From Micromonospora sonchi (GTDB lineage: Bacteria; Actinomycetota; Actinomycetes; Mycobacteriales; Micromonosporaceae), in the NCBI RefSeq assembly GCF_014646235.1, contig NZ_BMNB01000037.1:1-57966 (forward strand): DNA of 57,966 bases, read 5' to 3'. The position numbers and the translations under genes were made by a program. The notes beneath the pieces were generated by a model that was given only the letters and a program-made list of their open reading frames with translations, searched no databases and was not told where the DNA came from. This document shows positions 43,501 to 50,971 of the stretch, in pieces; position 1 is the stretch's first letter, and each line of letters begins with the position of its first letter.

Positions 43501-43763
43501 GCCGGGAAATTGGATGCCTGCGGGCAGTCGCGATGGGCGCGAGCCGGTCGCGCCTATGCGTGAACGAGAAATCCACGTCCTAGGACGCTCTAGAGGGTGT
43601 GCCAGCGACCTCCGGCCTCAGCCGGTTGTCGTGTCGCTGAGTAAGACACGATCGGCGGCATGACAGAGCGTTGGATCGCAGCGTTCTGTTACAGCGCCGA
43701 GACGTTGGGATTCCGCTCGACTTGTCGTCGATGAGCCTTCCCACCCGACCGCCGGCGTCGGGC

Positions 43764-44177
43764 CTACAACCTGGCGGTGCCGAATGGATTGTCGATGACG
43801 TACCGCCAGTAGCCATCGGGGCCACGGCGTGCCACGTCGGTAGCGGTGCCTTCTAGGTGCACATGCTGCCCGTCGGTGCCCTGGCCGTCGATCGTCCAGT
43901 CGACAATCAGTAGGGCGATATCGTCGGCCACGTAGATGTGCCGTGGACAAATGTCGATCGGCAGGCCCAGATCGAGGAAGCGTTGATTGGCCGCCGCCCT
44001 GGCGGCGCCGGTGACAGCTTGGCCCGGCGCGGCGACAAAGACACCGTCTGGTTCGTAGACCTGTTCCACAACAGCGGCATCACCGGTATTGAAGGCTCGA
44101 GCGAAGGCCCAGGGGTGCTGGCCGGCGTCGCCGGTCAGGAGGACGCTGTCAGGGTGGATGCTGAAGTCGGAGGTCAT
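43764..44177 (-). CDS. NTF2-like (SnoaL/DUF4440-type) protein
   Basis: 137 residues of cone-fold pattern: WAFARAFNTGDAAVVEQVYEPDGVFVAAPGQAVTGAARAAANQRFLDLG and a C-terminal ADDIALLIVDWTIDG...GTATDVARRGPDGYWRYVIDNPFG. Family members are ketosteroid-isomerase-like enzymes or small-molecule binders. Divergent from the HxlR gene, whose start abuts this ATG, so the HxlR start may really lie further in. Confidence 0.7.
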   Translation of the reverse strand: MTSDFSIHPDSVLLTGDAGQHPWAFARAFNTGDAAVVEQVYEPDGVFVAAPGQAVTGAARAAANQRFLDLGLPIDICPRHIYVADDIALLIVDWTIDGQGTDGQHVHLEGTATDVARRGPDGYWRYVIDNPFGTARL

Positions 44178-44609
44178 GTGGTCAGTCAAACCGAGCCCGC
44201 CGCAGGTAACCAAACGGTAAGCAACGGCTGGGATCGTGATCTGGTCCCGGACACCCGCGGCGAGACAAGACATCCCGAGCCAACCTGCCCCGTGGAAGTT
44301 GCGCTCGCCGCTGTCGGCGGCCGATGGACGACGCTCCTCCTGCGAGAACTGATGCATGGACCCCGCTCATTCGGCCAATTGCGTGCCGCGCTGCCAGCGC
44401 TGAGCGCGAAGGTCTTGAGCGAGAGGCTGACCAGGCTGGCACTGGACGAGCTGATCGAGTGCCGTCGCCAGAAGGGATTCCCGTCGCATACCGTCTACCG
44501 GCTCACTGCCGCCGGTCAGACGCTCAAGCCGTTACTGATCGAGCTTTACCGGACCGGCGACGCGCTTCTACGTGAGACCTCAGCGCATTGTGGCCGCAGC
44601 GGCACCTGA
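44178..44609 (+). CDS. HxlR-family transcriptional regulator
   Basis: About 143 residues. PTCPVEVALAAVGGRWTTLLLRELMHGPRSFGQLRAALPALSAKVLSERLTRLALDELIECRRQKGFPSHTVYRLTAAGQTLKPLL is the full HxlR winged helix with its conserved Cys. The start is uncertain: GTG 44178 touches the divergent ATG, while GTG 44291 would delete the conserved Cys. Likely regulator of the divergent NTF2-like gene. Confidence 0.82.
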   Translation: MVSQTEPAAGNQTVSNGWDRDLVPDTRGETRHPEPTCPVEVALAAVGGRWTTLLLRELMHGPRSFGQLRAALPALSAKVLSERLTRLALDELIECRRQKGFPSHTVYRLTAAGQTLKPLLIELYRTGDALLRETSAHCGRSGT

Positions 44610-44743
44610 CCAGGGCCGTCGGAACATCGAGCGACATTCTCAATTCGGCACGATCGGACGAAGGGCGTCCGCGATCCTCGTCACGCTGGGTAGCGCCCGG
44701 TCGGCGGCAGATGAGGGCGCGCTGTCTCAGCGACGCGAGGGTC

Positions 44744-45370
44744 TCAGAGGGCGGCGATTGAGGTGGGAGCTCGTTCTTGCCGAGCCAGTGCGCGTATCAC
44801 GTCCAGGGAACCGTGTCGCCAGACGGCGAGGCTACTCAGCAGATGGATCGTCGTTTCGGCCGCTGCCGCCGGCATCAATGGCGCCGGCAAGCTGAGGCTG
44901 ACAGCGAGGTCGTCGACGTGCACGACCAGCTCCATGACTCGGGTCAATAGGAAGTCATCGACCCTCAGACCCCAGTCGCCGAGGTTCACGATGCGGTCGA
45001 GAGGTTGTGCTGGCACTACGGCCCGCAGCTCGGTCAACGCGGCATCGACGGTGACCGCCAGGTCCGCGGCGGTCGTCGACGCGGCTGCCTGCTCGCTGCG
45101 GCGCCGGATGCCGATGTTGTCAGCGCTGTCAATGCCTGAAGTCACCCAGGTGTTGCCAGTGAAATGCTCCAGCACCGAGATCGCCGACTGTCCTGGCGCG
45201 GCGCCCAGGAAGGTCACCGTGTGAGTTACCTGGTAGGCAAGATGACGCGCCAGGCCGCCCGTCGAGAAGTCGGCCAACGCGCTGGGCGTGGACCACCGCT
45301 CGGCCAGCATCGGTTCGCGCAACAGAGCTGCGGCGGTCTCGGCGGCGTCGAGGAAGGCAGGTCGGATCAT
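44744..45370 (-). CDS. Maleylpyruvate isomerase-family mycothiol-dependent protein
   Basis: 208 residues of the DinB/MDMPI four-helix type: N-terminal FLDAAETAAALLREPMLAERWSTPSALADFSTGGLARHLAYQV and the conserved RVMELVVHVDDLAVSL with metal-binding His and Asp. In actinobacteria these use mycothiol or are of unknown activity. ATG 45370 is preferred to an upstream GTG. The 45371-45670 spacer shows nothing recognisable. Confidence 0.8.
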   Translation of the reverse strand: MIRPAFLDAAETAAALLREPMLAERWSTPSALADFSTGGLARHLAYQVTHTVTFLGAAPGQSAISVLEHFTGNTWVTSGIDSADNIGIRRRSEQAAASTTAADLAVTVDAALTELRAVVPAQPLDRIVNLGDWGLRVDDFLLTRVMELVVHVDDLAVSLSLPAPLMPAAAAETTIHLLSSLAVWRHGSLDVIRALARQERAPTSIAAL

Positions 45371-45670
45371 CGAGTGCACGCTATGCCCTGCGGGCACCTG
45401 TTGTCATGGGTGCTCCTACCTGCGAGGGGCAGTTTGTTCGTGGGCTGGAGTGCCCGCACATCCGCAGGATCGCGCGTCGAGGGCCGCTCCGGTCCATCAC
45501 TCAACGTGACTCACCATCTGCGGCAGATGCGGGCGTCGTGCGGGCCGGTCGGTAACCGTGACTAGCTCTTCTGATGGCCATGGAACCGGTCCCTGGGCGC
45601 CAGGCATGGCGCCGAGTCTCCGCCAAATGTCGCGAGGCGGTCGCGTTGGTCAGGGGGACAGCAGATCTGG

Positions 45671-46519
45671 GTGGCGGCACCTACGATGCCCGGCATGACG
45701 GGGACGATCGATTTCGCGGAGGCAGGTCCACTAACGAGGATTGACACGGTCCATGAGCCTGCGCTGGCGAACCTCCCGCACGAGGCCGTGGAGATCTGCC
45801 GCCTTGTTCACGATCTCGTCATCCAGCCGGCCGACGCGAAGGGCCTGAGCTTGCCCGACGAGCGGTTCGCCGAGAACCAGCTCCGTCCCGTCAACGGTTT
45901 GATCGGCGCCCTGCTTGCCCTCGACGCGACCCCGCTGACCGTCGCCCGCGAGCCCGCCCGGCGGGCGATTGGCACGTGCCGGCACTTCGCCGTGCTGAGC
46001 TGTGCCTTGCTGCGCTACCGCGGGATCGCGGCCCGAGCCCGTTGCGGCTTCGCCACGTATTTCCAACCTGGGCAGGGCGTGGACCACTGGATCACCGAGT
46101 ACCGGCAGCCGCAGGACGGCCGCTGGGTGCGAATCGACTCCGAAATCCTGGGCGGCTCACTCGTGGCGAAACCGGAAGACCTCGCCGCCGACGAGTTTCT
46201 CACCGGTGGTGAGGCGTGGGCGGCCTTCCGGCGGGGGTATATCGATGCGGCGACCTTCGGCGTGTACGGCACCGAGAACTGGGGGCCGGCCGAGATCCGG
46301 GGAAACGCAATCAGGGATCTCGCCGCGCTGAACAAGGTCGAGATGCTGCCGTGGGACGAGTGGGGACGCATGGCGGCCTCCTACAAGGGCGACACCGGTC
46401 CCGAGTACGACGAACTCATCGACGCGATCGCCGCGGTCTGCGCCGCCGACGATCCCGACGCCATCACGAACCTCTACGCCTCCGAGGACCTCACCGTGCC
46501 TACCGCGCTACTGCAGTAA
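45671..46519 (+). CDS. Transglutaminase-like protein
   Basis: 282 residues. The papain-like triad of transglutaminase-core proteins is visible: Cys in IGTCRHFAVLSCALLRYRGI, His in GVDHWITEYR and Asp in WVRIDSEILGG. No signal peptide, so cytoplasmic. Starts at 45671 (GTG), 45686 or 45695 (ATG) are all possible; none has a convincing ribosome site. Function unknown, perhaps peptidase or amide processing. Confidence 0.75.
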   Translation: MAAPTMPGMTGTIDFAEAGPLTRIDTVHEPALANLPHEAVEICRLVHDLVIQPADAKGLSLPDERFAENQLRPVNGLIGALLALDATPLTVAREPARRAIGTCRHFAVLSCALLRYRGIAARARCGFATYFQPGQGVDHWITEYRQPQDGRWVRIDSEILGGSLVAKPEDLAADEFLTGGEAWAAFRRGYIDAATFGVYGTENWGPAEIRGNAIRDLAALNKVEMLPWDEWGRMAASYKGDTGPEYDELIDAIAAVCAADDPDAITNLYASEDLTVPTALLQ

Positions 46520-46750
46520 CCCCACGGGCGGCTTCCCCCTGGCAACACCACCACGACGCTAATCGTCGGCGCGACCGCTCGTCGAGCGCCCACCGCAGGT
46601 CTTTCCCGCTCGATAACGCCCGATCTGCGGCAGATCCGGACGACGGTTCAGCTGACGATTCGCCCGATCAGCCCCGTATGACGCGCGAACGGTGCCACGA
46701 TGCCGGCAGGGTGTGCCGGCGGTGGCCGCCCCCAGTCGAGAGGGGCCGAC

Positions 46751-46918
46751 GTGAGCACCGTCCCGCCGGGCACGGCCTGCTGGGCCGACCTGGCCACCCC
46801 GGATCTCGCCGACGCACGGCGCTTCTACCCGGAGCTGTTCGGCTGGACCGGGCGAATCACGCCCGCCACCATCCCGCCGAGAGTTGCCCGAGCAGAGGAA
46901 GCGAAGCCGAAGCCATGA
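46751..46918 (+). pseudogene. Truncated VOC (glyoxalase) domain
   Basis: 55 codons from GTG 46751. VPPGTACWADLATPDLADARRFYPELFGWTG parallels IPPGAPAWVDLVTTDLPGAARFYAPLFGW of the next gene, so this is the first strand-helix unit of a tandem VOC copy cut short. Its stop overlaps the next ATG as ATGA, so it may still be translated and couple expression. Confidence 0.6.
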
Positions 46919-47685
46919 CAGATATTCCACCAGGGGCACCCGCCTGGGTCGACCTGGTCACCACCGACCTCCCCGGCGCGGCGCGCTTCTACGCGCCCTT
47001 GTTCGGCTGGGCCGTCGCCGAGGCGGACCGGCAACCCGCGGCTGACGGTCACCTCGTATTCCACCAGCAGGGCAAACCGGTGGCCGGTGCCGGGCTGGGA
47101 GCCGGCCCGCAACGGCCGCCTGCCTGGATGCCCTACCTGGCGACTGACGACGCCGAGAGGGCCTGCCAGCGGGTGAGCGCCGCCGGCGGCCGGATCCTGA
47201 CCGAGCCCTCCGACGTCCCCGGCTCCCGGCGGACGGCGCTCTTCGCCGATCCGGCCGGGGCGCCGTTCGGGGTATGGCAGTCGCTCGGCATGCCGGGGGC
47301 CGAGGTGTTCGACGTGCCCGGCTCGCTGACCTGGCCCGAGCTGACCACCCGGGAGTGGGACCGGGCGAAGGAGTTCTACGGGTCGGTGTTCGGCTGGACG
47401 GCGGACGACCGACCGATGGGCCCAATCACCTACACCACTTGGCAGTTGGATGGCCGCCCGGTCGCCGGGATGATGCCCATGATCGGCGAAGATTGGGGTG
47501 ACCTCCCGTCGCACTGGATGGTCTACTTCGCGGTGTCAGACACCGACGCCGTCGCCGACGAGGCGCAACGGTTGGACGGGGCGGTGTCCGTGCCGCCGAC
47601 CGACCTGACGCGGGGCCGGTTCGCGGTGCTCACCGATCCACAGGGAGCGTTCTTCTCAATCCTCGGGGCTACCTCGCCAGCCTGA
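46915..47685 (+). CDS. VOC-family protein with two glyoxalase-like domains
   Basis: 256 residues containing two beta-alpha-beta-beta-beta modules (10-123 and 135-253). Repeats APAWVDLVTTDLPGAARFYAPLFGW and LTWPELTTREWDRAKEFYGSVFGW begin each half; FADPAGAPFGVW and LTDPQGAFFSIL end them. Metal-binding or extradiol, bleomycin-resistance and glyoxalase activities all occur in the family; no specific substrate is indicated. Confidence 0.86.
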   Translation: MTDIPPGAPAWVDLVTTDLPGAARFYAPLFGWAVAEADRQPAADGHLVFHQQGKPVAGAGLGAGPQRPPAWMPYLATDDAERACQRVSAAGGRILTEPSDVPGSRRTALFADPAGAPFGVWQSLGMPGAEVFDVPGSLTWPELTTREWDRAKEFYGSVFGWTADDRPMGPITYTTWQLDGRPVAGMMPMIGEDWGDLPSHWMVYFAVSDTDAVADEAQRLDGAVSVPPTDLTRGRFAVLTDPQGAFFSILGATSPA

Positions 47686-47939
47686 CCAGACGCGGCTCCG
47701 GCCACACGCCCACGACGCCGGCCTCACCGGCTGACACCGGAAACCTTCTGGCCCCCGCCCGCACCCGGCGTGGGCAGGCGAGCCGACCCGCTGGCCGGCG
47801 AGCCGGCCAACCCCTCACCGCCAGACAGCTCAGGCAGGGCCATCGACCACTTGCTATTGCCCAACTTTCGCACATCGGCATGAGCGCGCACCGCGTCGGG
47901 TCGTGAAGGTGCGTCCGGCTGAGGGGGCTCGCGCGTAAA

Positions 47940-47972
47940 GACGGGTCCCGAGCGCCTGGCTCGGGACCCGTC
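47940..47972. terminator. Strong hairpin downstream of the VOC gene
   Basis: A perfect 14-bp inverted repeat with a 5-nt loop (arms 47940-47953 and 47959-47972), 255 bp after the VOC stop and without a T-tract. Probable terminator. The remaining 47686-48129 sequence shows nothing coding. Confidence 0.55.
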
Positions 47973-48129
47973 AGTAGGCTGATCCCGGCTACAACTGGCG
48001 CTACCTGGCGGCGATGTGGCCACTCATGCACGCCGCGCGAAAGGACTGGGTCACCAACCCTGCTCGCCCCAGAGCCGCGCACGACAGGGCTGACCATCAG
48101 CAGATCTGGCCGCTGGGGCACCCCGTTAT

Positions 48130-48303
48130 TTGGGTATCGGGTTCGGCGAAGCCCAAGCCAAGATCGACGGCGCGTGCATGTTCGGAGCCCGCGTCCAGCT
48201 GCCGCCCACGATCACGCTCGGCGATCTCGTACAAGAACTCTCCAGCCTGTACAGCCTTATCGATGACATGGCCAAAGTCGCCCCACCCGAGGCAACGCAG
48301 TAA
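48130..48303 (+). CDS. Short possible gene or 3' fragment
   Basis: From TTG 48130 the frame encodes 57 residues: GIGFGEAQAKIDGACMFGAR, VQLPPTITLGDLVQELSSL then YSLIDDMAKVAPPEATQ. Composition looks genuinely coding, but no family is recognised and the 5' part may be lost. Confidence 0.35.
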   Translation: MGIGFGEAQAKIDGACMFGARVQLPPTITLGDLVQELSSLYSLIDDMAKVAPPEATQ

Positions 48304-48549
48304 GCGTTCGACGGTGTTGCGCGCCGTTTGTGGGGCTACGGTTCCGCTGTTCGAGGGAGCGTGCCGGGTTCGCAGCGACGGCGACAATCACGGTACGCCC
48401 CTCGCACTGGAGACGCCGTGGCGCAGAAGCCTCGATCCGCCCGAGCCCTCAGCTCAACAGCCGCCTGAACACGACAGGATGTCGGCCGTAGAGCCCCCAC
48501 CGGCACCAACCGTGTCGGCAGGACGCCATCTCGACAGGCAAGTGTGGGC

Positions 48550-48880
48550 GTCGTCCTGCTGGTGGTGGCCGTGGGCGGGCTGCAGGTCGGCGGGTTGGGC
48601 GTGGGCGGCGCCACCAGGTAGACAGTCTCGCGGGTGCGTTTGCCGGCCATGGTGCGGGGGCGGGTGATCCGGACGGCCTGCTGGGCGTGGGGGAAGCCGA
48701 GTAGGGGTGGGCTGGCGCTGGTGTGGCCGTATCGGCATCGGTATCCGGGTCGTCCATGGACCCGGTGCGCGTCGGCCGCAGGTTCGGCAGATGATCAGTC
48801 CGGTGAGCAGGTACCGGCGTGGTTGGCCGTCCTCGGGTGTGGCGACGGCGTTGACTTGCTGCCGGCGATGCTCGGCGCGG
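48550..48880 (-). pseudogene. Serine recombinase zinc-ribbon remnant
   Basis: The minus strand encodes PRRYLLTGLIICRTCGRR, the start of the recombinase zinc-beta-ribbon, and in the shifted frame GRPGYRCRYGHTSASPP and LGFPHAQQAVRITRP, its second Cys-containing half. Resolvase catalytic and recombinase domains are missing and a frameshift separates the Cys pairs. Remains of a large serine integrase. Confidence 0.55.
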
Positions 48881-49271
48881 TGGCCGTGACCGCGGCGGCG
48901 CTCCGCGACGCGATCGACTGGCTTGGAGTTCTGGCCATTGCCTGGGCTTTTCACATCGCCATCGACCGCGCCCTCGGTTGCGGCCTCAAGATGACCGAGG
49001 GGTTCGGACACACTCACCTCGGTCCGATCGGGACGGCTCGGCCTGCCGGTTCGACCTCCGACACCGGGTTATCGGGCGGGCTCGGGGCCTGCGCCGAGGA
49101 CGGCAACCTGTCGGGTGGACCGTCGGGGCGACGCCCGGGCAGCGGACGGCAGGGGTCGGGCTGAGGGGACCATCAGTCAGTTAGCCGACATGCCAACCGT
49201 GTATCCAGTGGCGGCCTCCGTCGTCTTGCTTGTGGCGCGGTTCGCGCGCCCTCGTCGAACGGGAGGTTCCC

Positions 49272-50918
49272 ATGTCACATCAACGTTCTCGCAGCCGGTG
49301 GTGGCGGCTCGGCCTTGGCTTGACCGTCGCCGGCACGACCGGAGCCGCAACCCTCGCTGCGTCTGGCGTCCCGGTCGCCGCCGCCGTGACCGCTGAACTG
49401 CCGACCTACCAGGTCCGCGCCACAGGCATCAGCGAAGCCCAGGCCGCCGCGCTGGGAAAGGCGTTCGGCATCGAACGCCTTTCCCGCTCCCAGGATGGCA
49501 GCGTGCGGTTCGCGGACGAGCAGGGCTTCCTCGACATCCCGTCGATCACGGTCGGCGAGACGGGTAAAGACGAGGATGGCAACCCGACGGTCGGCAGCGT
49601 CCTGGACGAGGCGGCGTTGGCTCGCCTGCGTCCGATCGACGCCGACAAGGCGCTGAGCCTGACCCGCGAGGCGCTGACCCGCGCCGGCCTGTACCCCGAG
49701 CAGGCCCGGCCCACCGTCGGTCACACCACCCTGGAGATGGTCGACTCCAAGGGAGAGCAGAAGGTCTCGGCGGCGCTGGACACCACCGTGTCGTTCTCGT
49801 TCGACCTGAATGGGCTCCCGTACGAGGGTCCAGGCGCAAAGATCAGGGTCGGCTTCGGCCCTGACGGCGCGGTCACCCAACTGTCGTACAGCACGCGCGT
49901 CCTGGAGCGGGGCGAGCCAGTGCGGGTCCTCGACCCCGAAGCCGGCCGGGAGCGGTGCGCCAAGGCCCTGCAGGGTGCCGTACGGATCCAGCAGGCCGAC
50001 TACGCCTACGCGGCACCCGCCCTCGACGCGAAGCTGGAGCGCATCGAGCCGAGCTTCCGCTGCTCGGGGGTCAACGCCGATGGCTCGGCGGCTCAGATCA
50101 CCTTCGTCCCGGCGGCCGTGGACGCCGAGTTGCCCGAGGTCACTCCGTCACCGGTGCCGCCGCGGCGGTCGGCGGCGGCGCTCGCGGCACCGCGAGTTCA
50201 GGCCTACGGCGTCGTCGATGTGGGCAGCGAGGGAACCGGCCCTTGCTCCGGTCTGCCGTGGACCGGCAACAACCTCGCCTCGTTCAACGGCCAGTTCACC
50301 TCCCGCGGCATCCCGGTCGAGTTCAGTTGGTTGAATGCCAACGCCTGGGAGCGGGATTTCAAGGACCCGGCGTACGGTGGTGACGACAGCAACTGGACCG
50401 ACCACGTCGACATGACCTACTGGCAGGGTCACGGGTCGCCCACCGGGTTCAGCTTCGCCGGATGCAGCAGCAAGGACGACACGTTCCTGGCGAACACCGA
50501 GGCCCGCTGGGGTAACGGAGATGTCGAGTGGATGAGCCTCTTCACCTGCCTGGTGCTCGCCAAGGAATCCGGCGGGAAGCGGTGGTGGCAGCGCTGGGGT
50601 GGCGCCTTCGACGGCCTGCACCAGATCAACAGCTTCCACACCGTGTCGTACCACAGTGCCAGCCACGGCGGAAAGTTCGCCAACTACATGCTGCGTACGC
50701 CGTTCCTCTGGTGGAACAAGCCGATGCCGGTGCGTAAGGCATGGGCGCAGGCCTCCATCGACGACCAGCCCGCGTCGGTGGTGTGGTCCACCATGGGTCC
50801 GATCGGGCCGGGCGGTCTGGTCAACTTCGACGACTACTTCTGGGGCAAGGGCGGTGTCGGCCCGGACGTGCCCAAGTCGTCATTGACCGGCTGGTGGTAC
50901 ATCTCCGGCACCTCCTGA
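49272..50918 (+). CDS. Secreted DUF6345-like protein, possible clan-CD peptidase
   Basis: 548 residues with GGGAGG 8 nt before ATG 49272. The N-terminus (basic SHQRSRSRWWR, hydrophobic LGLGLTVAGTTGAATLAA, VPVAAAV) is a signal peptide. The middle (100-300) is a beta-rich propeptide-like region; a Pro/Ser linker (290-305) leads to a C-terminal domain that I match from memory to DUF6345. Within it a hydrophobic strand plus WQGHGSP (H387) and a second strand plus SLFTC (C426) reproduce the His-Gly then block-Cys spacing of caspase/gingipain-type enzymes. Enzymatic role is inference. Confidence 0.65.
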   Translation: MSHQRSRSRWWRLGLGLTVAGTTGAATLAASGVPVAAAVTAELPTYQVRATGISEAQAAALGKAFGIERLSRSQDGSVRFADEQGFLDIPSITVGETGKDEDGNPTVGSVLDEAALARLRPIDADKALSLTREALTRAGLYPEQARPTVGHTTLEMVDSKGEQKVSAALDTTVSFSFDLNGLPYEGPGAKIRVGFGPDGAVTQLSYSTRVLERGEPVRVLDPEAGRERCAKALQGAVRIQQADYAYAAPALDAKLERIEPSFRCSGVNADGSAAQITFVPAAVDAELPEVTPSPVPPRRSAAALAAPRVQAYGVVDVGSEGTGPCSGLPWTGNNLASFNGQFTSRGIPVEFSWLNANAWERDFKDPAYGGDDSNWTDHVDMTYWQGHGSPTGFSFAGCSSKDDTFLANTEARWGNGDVEWMSLFTCLVLAKESGGKRWWQRWGGAFDGLHQINSFHTVSYHSASHGGKFANYMLRTPFLWWNKPMPVRKAWAQASIDDQPASVVWSTMGPIGPGGLVNFDDYFWGKGGVGPDVPKSSLTGWWYISGTS

Positions 50919-50928
50919 ATCTCTGACC

Positions 50929-50964
50929 CGCCGGGGGCCGTGGGCAATGCCCGGGCCCCCGGCG
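50929..50964. terminator. Hairpin between convergent DUF6345 and CHAT genes
   Basis: An 11-bp outer stem (50929-50939 with 50954-50964) encloses a 4-bp inner stem with an AAT loop. Located in the 53-bp gap between two convergent stops; bidirectional terminator. Confidence 0.7.
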
Positions 50965-50971
50965 CGGTCGC

